Positions 25,860 to 33,986 of a stretch of 64,000 nt of DNA are shown here, piece by piece. The position numbers and the translations under genes were made by a program. Where the stretch lies: positions 1-64,000 of the forward strand of contig NZ_QOHH01000013.1 of assembly GCF_003319105.1 (NCBI RefSeq). Direction: 5' to 3'. The notes beneath the pieces were generated by a model that searched no databases, was not told where the DNA came from, and saw only the letters and a list, made by a program, of their open reading frames with translations. The stretch is from Blastococcus sp. TF02-09 (GTDB lineage Bacteria; Actinomycetota; Actinomycetes; Mycobacteriales; Geodermatophilaceae). Within the stretch, counting starts at the first letter, position 1. Each line of letters starts with the position of its first letter.

Positions 25860-25897
25860 CGACGGCCCCCGTCCGCACCCGCGGCCGGGGGCCGTCG
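25860..25897 (+). terminator. Hairpin after the 47-aa gene
   Basis: CGACGGCCCCCG pairs with CGGGGGCCGTCG around a GC-rich loop, 15 nt after the stop codon. Confidence 0.7.
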
Positions 25898-25939
25898 GCG
25901 TCCGGCCCGGGCGGCGCGGCGGTGTAGTAGACCGGGCAG

Positions 25940-26893
25940 ATGCACCGCATCGCCGTCCTCGACGACTACCAGTCCGTCGCCGCCGACTTCTGCGACTGGT
26001 CGCAGGTCCCCGGCCCCGTCCGCGTCGTGGAGTTCCACGACGCCGTCGCTGACCCCGACGCCCTGGTCGCCCGGCTCGAGTCGTTCGACGTCGTCCTCGC
26101 GATGCGGGAGCGCACCGAGTTCCCCCGCAGCCTGCTCGAGCGGCTGCCCCACCTGCGGCTGCTGGTCACCACCGGGATGCGGAACCGGGCCATCGACGTC
26201 GCCGCCGCCACCGAGCTCGGCATCACCGTGTGCGGCACCGGGTCCGGCGCCGCGGCGACCGTCGAGCTCACCTGGGGGCTGATCCTCGCCACCCTCCGGC
26301 AGATCCCGCGCGAGGACGCCTCGATCCGCTCCGGTGGCTGGCAGCAGACCCTCGGCGGTGACCTGGACGGTGCCCGGCTCGGCGTCGTCGGGCTCGGGCG
26401 GCTGGGCAGCCGGGTGGCGCGCGTCGGGCAGGCGTTCGGGATGGACGTCGTCGCGTGGAGCCAGAACCTGACCGACGAGCGGGCCGCGGAGGTCGGCGTC
26501 CGGCGGGTGGAGCGGGACGAGCTCTTCGCGACGGCCGACGTCGTGACGATCCACCTGCTGCTGTCCCGGCGCACCCGTGGCCTGATCAGCGCCGACGACC
26601 TGGGCCGGATGAAGCCGACGTCGGTGCTGGTGAACACCAGCCGCGGCCCGATCGTCGACCAATCGGCGCTGCTGGACGCGCTGCACGGCGGGCGCATCGC
26701 GGGTGCCGGGCTGGACGTGTTCGATGCCGAACCCCTGCCGCGGGACTCCCCGCTGCGCTCGGCGCCGCGCACCGTGCTGACCCCGCACCTGGGCTACGTC
26801 ACCCGCGGCACCTACGAGATCTTCTACGGCGAGGCGGTGGAGGACGTCGCCGCGTGGGTGGCCGGCGAGCCGGTCCGGGTGATCCAGCAGTAG
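25940..26893 (+). CDS. D-2-hydroxyacid dehydrogenase family protein
   Basis: This 317-aa protein has the NAD-binding loop GLGRLGSRVARVG, a catalytic Arg in NTSRGPIVD, Glu in DVFDAEPLP and His in LTPHLGY. It reduces 2-keto acids or oxidises 2-hydroxyacids (phosphoglycerate dehydrogenase superfamily) in the cytoplasm. The length is normal for the family without an ACT domain, so it is not the canonical serine-pathway SerA. It converges on ilvA with a strong bidirectional hairpin between. Confidence 0.9.
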   Translation: MHRIAVLDDYQSVAADFCDWSQVPGPVRVVEFHDAVADPDALVARLESFDVVLAMRERTEFPRSLLERLPHLRLLVTTGMRNRAIDVAAATELGITVCGTGSGAAATVELTWGLILATLRQIPREDASIRSGGWQQTLGGDLDGARLGVVGLGRLGSRVARVGQAFGMDVVAWSQNLTDERAAEVGVRRVERDELFATADVVTIHLLLSRRTRGLISADDLGRMKPTSVLVNTSRGPIVDQSALLDALHGGRIAGAGLDVFDAEPLPRDSPLRSAPRTVLTPHLGYVTRGTYEIFYGEAVEDVAAWVAGEPVRVIQQ

Positions 26894-26901
26894 GTCCACG
26901 G

Positions 26902-26944
26902 ACAGTCGGTCTCTGCCCCTGCAGGCGGGGCAGAGACCGACTGT
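26902..26944. terminator. Bidirectional terminator between the dehydrogenase gene and ilvA
   Basis: An 18-bp perfect inverted repeat (ACAGTCGGTCTCTGCCCC and its complement) with a 7-nt loop lies between two convergent genes. Confidence 0.85.
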
Positions 26945-26967
26945 GCAGAGGTGAACAGTCGGGCAGC

Positions 26968-28254
26968 TCAGACGAGGAAGCGGTAGGCCGTCGAGCCGGG
27001 GGTGAGGTGCTCGATCCGCAGCGGGCTGGCCTCGATCCGCTCCAGCAGCTCGGCCAGCCCCTCGGCGCGCCCCAGCTCGATGCCGGTCAGCGCCGCGCCG
27101 GTCTCCCGGTTGTCTCGCTTCACGTACTCGAACCGCACGATGTCGTCGTCGGGGCCGAGCACCTCGTCCAGGAAGCGGCGCAGCGCACCGGGCTCCTGGG
27201 GGAACTCGACGAGGAAGTAGTGCTTGAGCCCGCGGTGCACCAGCGAGCGCTCGACCACCTCGGCGTAGCGGCTGACGTCGTTGTTGCCGCCGGACAGCAC
27301 GCACACGACGGTCTGTGCCGGCTCGAGCGTCACGAGCCCGCCGCTCAGCGCGGCCGTGGCCAGGGCGCCCGCGGGCTCGGCGATGATCCCGTCGGTCTGG
27401 TAGAGGTCGAGCATCTCGGTGCAGATCTGGCCCTCGGGCACGGCGAGCAGCTCCGCGCCGGAGTCGCGCACCAGGGGGTAGGTGACCGCGCCGGCGCGGC
27501 GCACCGCGGCGCCGTCGACGAAGGTGTCCATCTCGTCGAGGTCCACCGGGCCGCCGGCGGCCATCGCCGCGGCCATGTTGGTCGCCCCTGCCGGCTCGAC
27601 GCCGATGAGCCGGGTCGTGGGGGAGGCGGCGTGCAGCCAGGTGCCGGCGCCGGCGAGCAGCCCGCCGCCGCCGACGGGCAGGAGGACGACGTCGGGCGGC
27701 TCGGGCAGCTGGTCGAGGATCTCCACGGCGACGGTCGCCTGGCCGGCCACCGTCGCCGGTGAGTCGAACGCGGGGACCAGAGTCGCGCCGGAGGCGGCGG
27801 CGAACTCCGCGGCTGCGGCTGCCGCGTCGTCGTAGGAGTCGCCGGAGATCACCAGCTCCACCATGTCGCCGCCGAGCGCGGCGATCCGCTCCCGCTTCTG
27901 TCGTGGCGTCGTCCCCGGTACGAACACCCGGCCGCGCACCTGCAGCGCCCGGCAGGCGTAGGCGACTCCCTGGCCGTGGTTGCCGGCGCTGGCGCACACC
28001 ACCCCGGCGGCGCGTTCCGCCTCGGGGAGCGCGGCGATCATCGTGTAGGCGCCGCGGATCTTGTACGAGCGCCCGACCTGCAGGTCCTCGCGCTTGAGCC
28101 ACACGTCGGCGCCGGTCAACCCGGAGAGCCGGGCGTTACGCTGCAACGGAGTCCGCTCGGCCACGCCCTCGAGCCGGCGGACGGCGTCGCGCACCTCGGC
28201 GGGAAAGCGGTCAGGGGTCGGGGTCGGCGCGCTCACCCGGTCATCGTCGTCCAC
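26968..28254 (-). CDS. ilvA: Threonine ammonia-lyase
   Basis: A 428-aa PLP enzyme with the Schiff-base lysine in KREDLQVGRSYKIRGA, the substrate loop SAGNHGQG and the phosphate-binding GGGGLLAG. It converts threonine to 2-oxobutanoate, the first step of isoleucine synthesis. The C-terminal 80 residues (LVEFPQEPGALRRFLDEVL) form one ACT-like domain, as in the short actinobacterial biosynthetic type, so feedback control is probable. ATG 28252-28254 is used; a GTG a few codons later is possible. Confidence 0.95.
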   Translation of the reverse strand: MDDDDRVSAPTPTPDRFPAEVRDAVRRLEGVAERTPLQRNARLSGLTGADVWLKREDLQVGRSYKIRGAYTMIAALPEAERAAGVVCASAGNHGQGVAYACRALQVRGRVFVPGTTPRQKRERIAALGGDMVELVISGDSYDDAAAAAAEFAAASGATLVPAFDSPATVAGQATVAVEILDQLPEPPDVVLLPVGGGGLLAGAGTWLHAASPTTRLIGVEPAGATNMAAAMAAGGPVDLDEMDTFVDGAAVRRAGAVTYPLVRDSGAELLAVPEGQICTEMLDLYQTDGIIAEPAGALATAALSGGLVTLEPAQTVVCVLSGGNNDVSRYAEVVERSLVHRGLKHYFLVEFPQEPGALRRFLDEVLGPDDDIVRFEYVKRDNRETGAALTGIELGRAEGLAELLERIEASPLRIEHLTPGSTAYRFLV

Positions 28255-28281
28255 GGGCCCCGTCGGCCCGCAGGGAGGCGG

Positions 28282-28707
28282 TCAGTCCGGCAGCAGGCGC
28301 AGCTGGGGTCCGCTGCGCAGCTTCTTCTCCAGGACGACGCGGTGCCGGCCGTCCTCGGCGCGGACGAACTGCAGGTCGTCGACCAGTGCCTTCATGAGCA
28401 CCAGCCCGCGGCCGTACTCCAGCGGTGAGCCCTCGGGTGCGGTGGCGGCCTCGAAGTCGAAGCCCTGCCCGTCGTCCAGGACGCTGATCAGGCAGGTGTC
28501 GTCGGTGATCGCGACGTCGACCTGGTACTCCTCGCGCTCGCCGGCGTGCTGCACCACGTTGGCGCACGCTTCGGTGAGCGCCAGCCCGATCTCCTCGATC
28601 GTCGGAGTGGCGACGTCGAGGTGCTCGAGGGTCTGCCGCAGCAGCCCCCGCATCAGCGGCAGGCTGCGCGCGTCCCTCGGAAGGCGGACGCTGAACGAGA
28701 TGTCCAT
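28282..28707 (-). CDS. RsbW-like anti-sigma histidine-kinase-fold ATPase
   Basis: The 141-aa protein is a single GHKL ATPase domain: N-box EACANVVQHA, G1 box DDGQGFDF and G2 box EYGRGLVLMKALVDD. Such proteins bind a sigma factor or phosphorylate a STAS antagonist on serine. ATG 28705-28707 follows GAGGGGA. It is divergent from the STAS gene 67 nt away, which together with the SpoIIE-type phosphatase beyond gives all three parts of a partner-switching circuit. Its cognate sigma gene is not in the window. Confidence 0.9.
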   Translation of the reverse strand: MDISFSVRLPRDARSLPLMRGLLRQTLEHLDVATPTIEEIGLALTEACANVVQHAGEREEYQVDVAITDDTCLISVLDDGQGFDFEAATAPEGSPLEYGRGLVLMKALVDDLQFVRAEDGRHRVVLEKKLRSGPQLRLLPD

Positions 28708-28774
28708 GGCAGGTCTGTCCCCTCGGCACCGATGACCTAGTCTCGTAATACGACCAGGTGGGAGAGGCGGTGCA

Positions 28775-29140
28775 GTGCAGTTCGACGTGGAGCGGGCGAC
28801 CGTGGCCGGCCGGCCCGCGCTCACCGTACGTGGTGAGCTCGATCTGGCGACCGCCCCGCGCCTCGACACGGCGGTGGACGAAGCCCTGCAGCGCCGGGTC
28901 GACTCCCTGGTCGTCGACCTGACGCACACCACGTTCCTCGACTCCTCCGGCGCCCGCACCCTGCTCACCGTCGCCCGCAAGGCCGAGTCGGCGGGGGTGG
29001 GGCTGGTCGTGCTGGCGCCCCGCACGAACGGTCCGGTGCGGCTCACCATCGACCTGCTCGACCTCGGCGCCTTCGTGCCGCTCGTCGCCTCGGCCGGCGA
29101 GATCCCCACCGGTATCGCCGGACGCGACGCCGGCACGTGA
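28775..29140 (+). CDS. STAS-domain anti-sigma factor antagonist
   Basis: A 121-aa SpoIIAA/RsbV-like protein with the phosphorylatable serine region FLDSSGARTLLT. When dephosphorylated it would sequester the RsbW-like kinase. GTG 28775 directly precedes the domain. Its stop overlaps the phytochrome gene's GTG (29137) as GTGA, so antagonist and putative phosphatase are translated together. Confidence 0.9.
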   Translation: MQFDVERATVAGRPALTVRGELDLATAPRLDTAVDEALQRRVDSLVVDLTHTTFLDSSGARTLLTVARKAESAGVGLVVLAPRTNGPVRLTIDLLDLGAFVPLVASAGEIPTGIAGRDAGT

Positions 29141-31324
29141 CCACCCCGCGGGTGGACGACGAGGCGCTCCGGCGCTGCGCCGAGGAACCGATCGCGATCC
29201 CGGGGGCCGTCCAGCCGCACGGGGTGCTGCTCGCGGTCACCGAGCCCGGCCTCGACGTCGTCGTGGCGTCCGCGAACGCGGCGTCGCTCTTCGGCGGTCC
29301 GGTGAGCACGTTGCTCGAGGTGCTGGACGACGACGCCCTGACCCGGCTGCGCGAGGGGCTCTCCGGCGACCTGGCCGAGGTCAACCCGCTGCGCACGACG
29401 GTGACCGGCGTGGAGATCGACCTGGTGGTGCACCGCGCCGACGGGCTGCTGCTCACCGAGTGGGAGCCGGTGCCCGGCGCCGAGCAGGCGGGCGCCGCGT
29501 GGCACCGCCGGCTGCCCAGCGTGCTGCAGCGGCTGTCCGCGTCGACCACGCTCGAGCGGCTGGCGGAGACGCTCGCACGCGACGTCCGCACCGTCACCGG
29601 CTTCGACCGCGTGATGGTCTACCGCTTCGACCCGGAGTGGAACGGCGAGGTGATCGCCGAGGACCGCCGCGAGGACCTGGAGCCGTTCCTCGGCCTGTGG
29701 TTCCCCGCCGGCGACATCCCCGCCCAGGCCCGTGCGCTGTACACGACCAACTGGATGCGGCTGATCCCCGACGCCGGCTACGAGCGGGTGCCGCTGGAGC
29801 CGGCGGCGAACCCCCTGACCGGACGGCCGCTGGACCTGTCGGGCGCGATGCTGCGCAGCGTCTCGCCGGTGCACCTGGAGTACCTGGCCAACATGGGCGT
29901 GGTCTCGTCCATGTCGGTCTCGCTCATCGACCGCGGCCGGTTGTGGGGCCTCATCTCCTGCCACCACTACGCCGGGCCGCACCGCCCCTCGGTCGCCGAC
30001 CGCACCGCCGCCGAGTTCCTCGGCCGCACCGCCTCGCTGCTGCTGCACACGGTGGTCGCCGAGGGCGAGCAGGAGGGGATCGTCGACGTCGCCGAGCGAG
30101 CCGCCGAGCTGGCCGCGGCGGTGGGCCACCCCGCGCGCCCTGGGCGGGGCGCTCACCGAGCAGGACGTCACCGTGCTCGACCTGGTGCCCGCCGCGGGTG
30201 CGGCCATCCGGCTGGACGGGCAGCTCCGGCTGCTGGGGGACACCCCGCCCGCCCAGCGGGTGCCCGAGCTCGTCGCCGCGCTGCTGGCCGCCGGGGCCAC
30301 CGCCACCGACGCGGCCGCCCGGGTGGTGCCCGCGGCGAAGGATCTGTCGGACACGGCCAGCGGGGTGCTCGCCGTCCCGCTGAGCGGTGGCGACTTCCTG
30401 GCCTGGTTCCGGCCGGAGACGTTGCGCGAGGTGACCTGGGGCGGCAACCCGTACGCGTCCAAGGTCGCGCAGACCGACGACGGCCCGCGGCTGAGCCCGC
30501 GCCGGTCGTTCGCGGCCTGGAGCGAGACGGTGCGGGGCACCTCCGCGCCCTGGCGGGAGCACGAGGTGGCCGCGGCGCGCGCGCTGGCCGCACTCCTCAC
30601 CGCCGCCGCGCTCAACCGCTCCGAGGAGGACAACCGGCTGGTAGGGGCGCTCCAGCGCACCCTCCTGCTGCAGGAGCTGCCCCGGGTGCCCGGCGTCGCG
30701 CTGGCGGCCCGCTACCGGCCCAGCGCCGAGGACGTCGTCGGCGGCGACTGGTACGACCTCGTGCCCCTGCCCGGCGGGACGCTCGCCGTCGTCGTCGGGG
30801 ACGTCGCCGGCCACGGGCTCGCCGCCGCGTCGGTCACCGCGCAGCTGCGGCACGCGCTGCGCGCCCAGCTGCTGCGCGCCGCCGGTCCGGCCGCGGCGCT
30901 CGAGCTGCTCAACGAGATGACCAGCGCGCTGCTGCCCGGTGAGCTGGCGACCGTGGTGGTCGCCGAGCTCGATCCCGGGACGGGGGACGTCGTCGTCGCC
31001 AGCGCCGGGCACCTTCCGGTGCTGCACGCGCACGACGGGACCGCCGAGTACGTGATGGGCGGCCGGGGTCCGGCCCTGGGCGTGCTCGACCGGCCGACCT
31101 ACGCCGAGGCGCGGCTCACGCTGGCCGGGGACGACCGGTTGCTGCTGTTCAGCGACGGGCTGGTCGAGCGCGGGCGGGGCGGGCTGCAGCGCGGGCTGGA
31201 CGCGCTGCGCGAGGCGGTGGCGGCCGGGCCGGCCGGTGCCGAGCCGCTGCTGGACGCGGTGCTCGCCTCGCTGGCACCGCCGGACGCCGACGACGTGACG
31301 GTGCTGGCGCTCGCGCGGACCTGA
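29137..31324 (+). pseudogene. Bacteriophytochrome-SpoIIE phosphatase with one frameshift
   Basis: Frame 1 (29137 to about 30125) encodes the PAS-GAF part: the chromophore Cys and neighbourhood CAEEPIAIPGAVQPHG and the GAF signature PAGDIPAQARALY. After about 30125 frame 1 becomes Arg/Pro-rich shadow, whereas frame 2 continues with the PHY domain (FLAWFRPETLREVTWGGNP) and a complete SpoIIE/PP2C phosphatase (GGDWYDLVPLPGG, GDVAGHG) to 31324. Dropping one C from the run in 30127-30131 restores a continuous protein of about 730 aa. It would sense red/far-red light by biliverdin and dephosphorylate the upstream STAS protein. The break may be a real mutation, a phase-variable tract or a sequence error; the downstream half could also start alone at GTG 30173. 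Confidence 0.85.
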
Positions 31325-31431
31325 GCCCCCGCGGTGCGGTTGCGTCTCGCAACTGCCGATGCGTAGGGGTGGAACGCCGAGCACGCTCGGCGGGCAGCCC
31401 GAACGCACGCCGACGCAGGAGCACACCCCCC

Positions 31432-32487
31432 ATGTCCCACCGGACGCTCTCCCGACGCCTCGGCCGCACGGCCGCCGCGCTCGCCACGATCGGCGCGCTG
31501 GCGCTCAGCACCGGCTGCGGCCCGGAGGAGGCGCAGGCCGCGGCCGAGCCGAGCGAGACCGCCGCCGCTCCGACGCCGGTCATGGTGCCGTGGCCGCTCA
31601 CCGGCGTGGAGGTCGAGGCAGTGCCCGCGCGCCCCGCGCTGGCGGTGAAGATCGAGAACTCGGTGGCCGCGCGCCCGCAGAGCGGCCTCAACGCCGCCGA
31701 CGTGGTGTGGGAGCAAGTCGTCGAGGGCGGCATCACCCGGTTCGTCGCCGTGTTCCACTCGACCCTGCCGCCGGACATCGGGCCGATCCGCTCCGTGCGG
31801 CCCATGGACGCCGCGATCGCGGGCCCGTTGAAGGGGCTGTTCGCGTTCTCGGGTGGGCAGCCGGGATACGTGAAGGCCATCGCCGATGCCGGTGCGCAGG
31901 TGCTCAGCCAGGGGTCCGGCGCCGGGGGCTACTTCCGGCTGGACAGCCGCGACGCGCCGCACAACGTGTACGCGAAGCCCGCCGACCTCCTCGTCCAGGC
32001 CGACCCCGCCCACCAGGCCGCGCCGGTCGGTGAGTTCGGCTTCGCGACGGCGGGCCGGCAGCCCACCGCGGTGATCTCGGGGACGCCGGCCGCGGCCGTG
32101 GACCTGAAGCTGTCGCCCAGCAGCACCCCGAGCTGGACGTGGAGCCAGCCCGACAACGGCTGGCTGCGGGCCGAGGGGAACACCCCGGCGACCACCGCGG
32201 ACGGCGCGCGGGTGCGCGCCGCCAACGTCGTCGTGCTGCGGGTGGACGTCGCCAACACCAGCGCCCGCGACGCGGCCGGCAACCCGGTGCCCGAGACCAA
32301 GATGGTGGGCGGGGGGCAGGCGCTGATCGCCAGCGGCGGCCGCACCGTCGCCGCCACCTGGACTAAGGCGTCGCCGACCGACCCCGTCGTCCTCGCTCTG
32401 CCCGACGGCGGGCCGGTGGAGCTGGCGCCCGGCAACACCTGGATCGAGCTCGTGCCGAACAACGGCGGCTCGGTCACCCCGCGCTGA
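31432..32487 (+). CDS. DUF3048 lipoprotein (YerB-like)
   Basis: The 351-aa product has a signal peptide with a lipobox (LALSTGC), so it is anchored outside the membrane. The DUF3048 region shows PALAVKIENSVAARPQSGL, ADVVWEQVVEGGITRFVAVF and GPIRSVRPMD, and a C-terminal part ending PGNTWIELVP. The domain is widespread in Gram-positive bacteria; its function is not established but an envelope role is likely. ATG 31432 follows AGGAG. Confidence 0.9.
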   Translation: MSHRTLSRRLGRTAAALATIGALALSTGCGPEEAQAAAEPSETAAAPTPVMVPWPLTGVEVEAVPARPALAVKIENSVAARPQSGLNAADVVWEQVVEGGITRFVAVFHSTLPPDIGPIRSVRPMDAAIAGPLKGLFAFSGGQPGYVKAIADAGAQVLSQGSGAGGYFRLDSRDAPHNVYAKPADLLVQADPAHQAAPVGEFGFATAGRQPTAVISGTPAAAVDLKLSPSSTPSWTWSQPDNGWLRAEGNTPATTADGARVRAANVVVLRVDVANTSARDAAGNPVPETKMVGGGQALIASGGRTVAATWTKASPTDPVVLALPDGGPVELAPGNTWIELVPNNGGSVTPR

Positions 32488-32503
32488 GCCCTGCAGGGCA
32501 TGC

Positions 32504-32539
32504 ACCGGGCCGGCGTCCCCGCGGGGACGCCGGCCCGGT
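32504..32539. terminator. Bidirectional terminator between the DUF3048 gene and rtcB
   Basis: A 17-bp perfect inverted repeat (ACCGGGCCGGCGTCCCC and its complement) with a 2-nt centre lies between convergent genes. Confidence 0.85.
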
Positions 32540-32543
32540 GTGG

Positions 32544-33707
32544 TCAGTCGCCCTTGACGTTGACGATCTGACGCAGCGTGTGCCGCACCTCGACCAGATC
32601 GGCCGCGTCGGCCATCACCTGGTCGATCGGCTTGTACGCGTCGGGGTGCTCGTCGAGGAACGCGTCCGAGTGCCCCCACGCGATGCCGGCCATCCGCGCG
32701 TCCAGGTCCTGACGCGTGAACCGCTTGCGCGCGGCGGACCGCGAGAAGTTCCGGCCCGCGCCGTGCGGCGAGGACATCAGCGAGGGCACGTTCCCCTTGC
32801 CGACCACCACGTAGGACGCCGCACCCATCGAGCCCGGGATGAGGCCCAGCTGGCCCTCCCGCGCTGATATCGCGCCCTTCCGCGACAGCCACACCTCACG
32901 CCCGAAGTGGGTCTCGCGCTCGGTGTAGTTGTGGTGACAGTTGACCGTCTCGTGCCGCTCCACCTCTGCGCCGAGGAACCGGCCGAGCTGGTCGACGCAG
33001 CGGTCCATCATCTCCTCGCGGTTGAGGTAGGCGAACCGCTGCGCCCAGCGGAGCGCCTCGATGTACCGGTCGAACTCCGGCTCACCCTGCACCAGGTACG
33101 CGAGGTCCCGGTCGGGCAGCTGGATGTGCCGCTTGGCGCACTGCTCCCTGGCCGCCTTGATGTGCTTCTGCGCGAGCCGGTTGCCCACACCGCGGGAGCC
33201 GGAGTGCAGGAACAGCCAGACCCGGTCCTCCTCGTCGAGGCTCAACTCGGCAAAGTGGTTGCCGGACCCGAGCGTGCCCAGCTGCTGCGGCCACTGCCGG
33301 CTCTCCGCGTCGGCCTGCCCGGCACCCGGGGTGTCGCGCAGCTCGGCGATCCGCGGCTCGGCGGTGGGCCGGATCTTCTGGTTCCGGCCGCCGGCCGACA
33401 GCGGGATCGAGCGCGAGATCTGGTCGTGCAGCACGTCCAGCGGGCGGCCGGCGACGTCGTCGGCGGTGAACTGCGTGCGGACGGCGATCATGCCGCAGCC
33501 GATGTCCACGCCGACCGCCGCCGGGATGATCGCGCCGTCGGTCGGGATGACCGAGCCGACGGTCGCGCCCATGCCTAGGTGGGCGTCGGGCATGAGGGCC
33601 ACGTGCGGGTGGATGAACGGCATCTGCGCGGTGCGCTCGGCCTGCTCGCGGGTGGTGTCCTCCAGGATCGACGCCCAGTTGAGCAGGCGTCCGTTGATCT
33701 TCTCCAT
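32544..33707 (-). CDS. rtcB: RtcB-type RNA ligase
   Basis: A 387-aa protein with conserved RtcB metal and nucleotide motifs: GVDIGCGM (metal Cys), SGNHFAEL, HSGSRGVG, VNCHHNY and SSPHGAGR. RtcB joins 2',3'-cyclic phosphate or 3'-phosphate RNA ends to 5'-OH ends using GTP and Mn, repairing tRNA and other cleaved RNAs. ATG 33705-33707 follows an AAAGGA site. It is monocistronic; the partner gene rtcA and an RtcR regulator are not in the window. Confidence 0.95.
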   Translation of the reverse strand: MEKINGRLLNWASILEDTTREQAERTAQMPFIHPHVALMPDAHLGMGATVGSVIPTDGAIIPAAVGVDIGCGMIAVRTQFTADDVAGRPLDVLHDQISRSIPLSAGGRNQKIRPTAEPRIAELRDTPGAGQADAESRQWPQQLGTLGSGNHFAELSLDEEDRVWLFLHSGSRGVGNRLAQKHIKAAREQCAKRHIQLPDRDLAYLVQGEPEFDRYIEALRWAQRFAYLNREEMMDRCVDQLGRFLGAEVERHETVNCHHNYTERETHFGREVWLSRKGAISAREGQLGLIPGSMGAASYVVVGKGNVPSLMSSPHGAGRNFSRSAARKRFTRQDLDARMAGIAWGHSDAFLDEHPDAYKPIDQVMADAADLVEVRHTLRQIVNVKGD

Positions 33708-33845
33708 CGTCCTTTCGATTCGCTCCGAGTGCGGTCAGGGGGTGCTGCGCAGCCGGTGCAGTGAACACTCGCGAGCGATCCGGCGCACCCGCTTTACCCC
33801 CGTCGCCCGGGGTGCACCGTCCGGCCTCGAACGAGGGAGGACGCC

Positions 33846-33932
33846 ATGACTGAGGGACCGCGTCCCGCCGGCGGGACGAACGAACCGTCGCAGGAGGCAG
33901 GCGTGCCCGACGCCACCGGCCCGCAGGGCTGA
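33846..33932 (+). CDS. Possible 28-aa peptide
   Basis: ATG 33846 lies six bases after GGGAGGA, an excellent ribosome-binding site, and opens 28 codons ending TGA. The peptide (TEGPRPAGGTNEPSQEAG...) is polar and low in hydrophobic residues. No family is recognised and the length makes it uncertain. It is divergent from rtcB. Confidence 0.4.
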   Translation: MTEGPRPAGGTNEPSQEAGVPDATGPQG

Positions 33933-33958
33933 GGCCGGCGTCCGCTGACCTCTTGTCT

Positions 33959-33976
33959 GCTTTTCCGCGGAAAAGC
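33959..33976 (-). terminator. Palindrome after the DUF4011 helicase gene
   Basis: GCTTTTCCGCGGAAAAGC is a perfect 18-nt palindrome ten bases after the stop codon of the 1967-aa gene. The A/T runs in its arms are unusual here. Confidence 0.5.
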
Positions 33977-33986
33977 GGAGTAGGGG

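Noticed and set aside
25523-28102. An 859-codon minus-strand frame across the dehydrogenase and ilvA
   Set aside because: It is low-complexity and out of frame with ilvA; the real genes explain this region.
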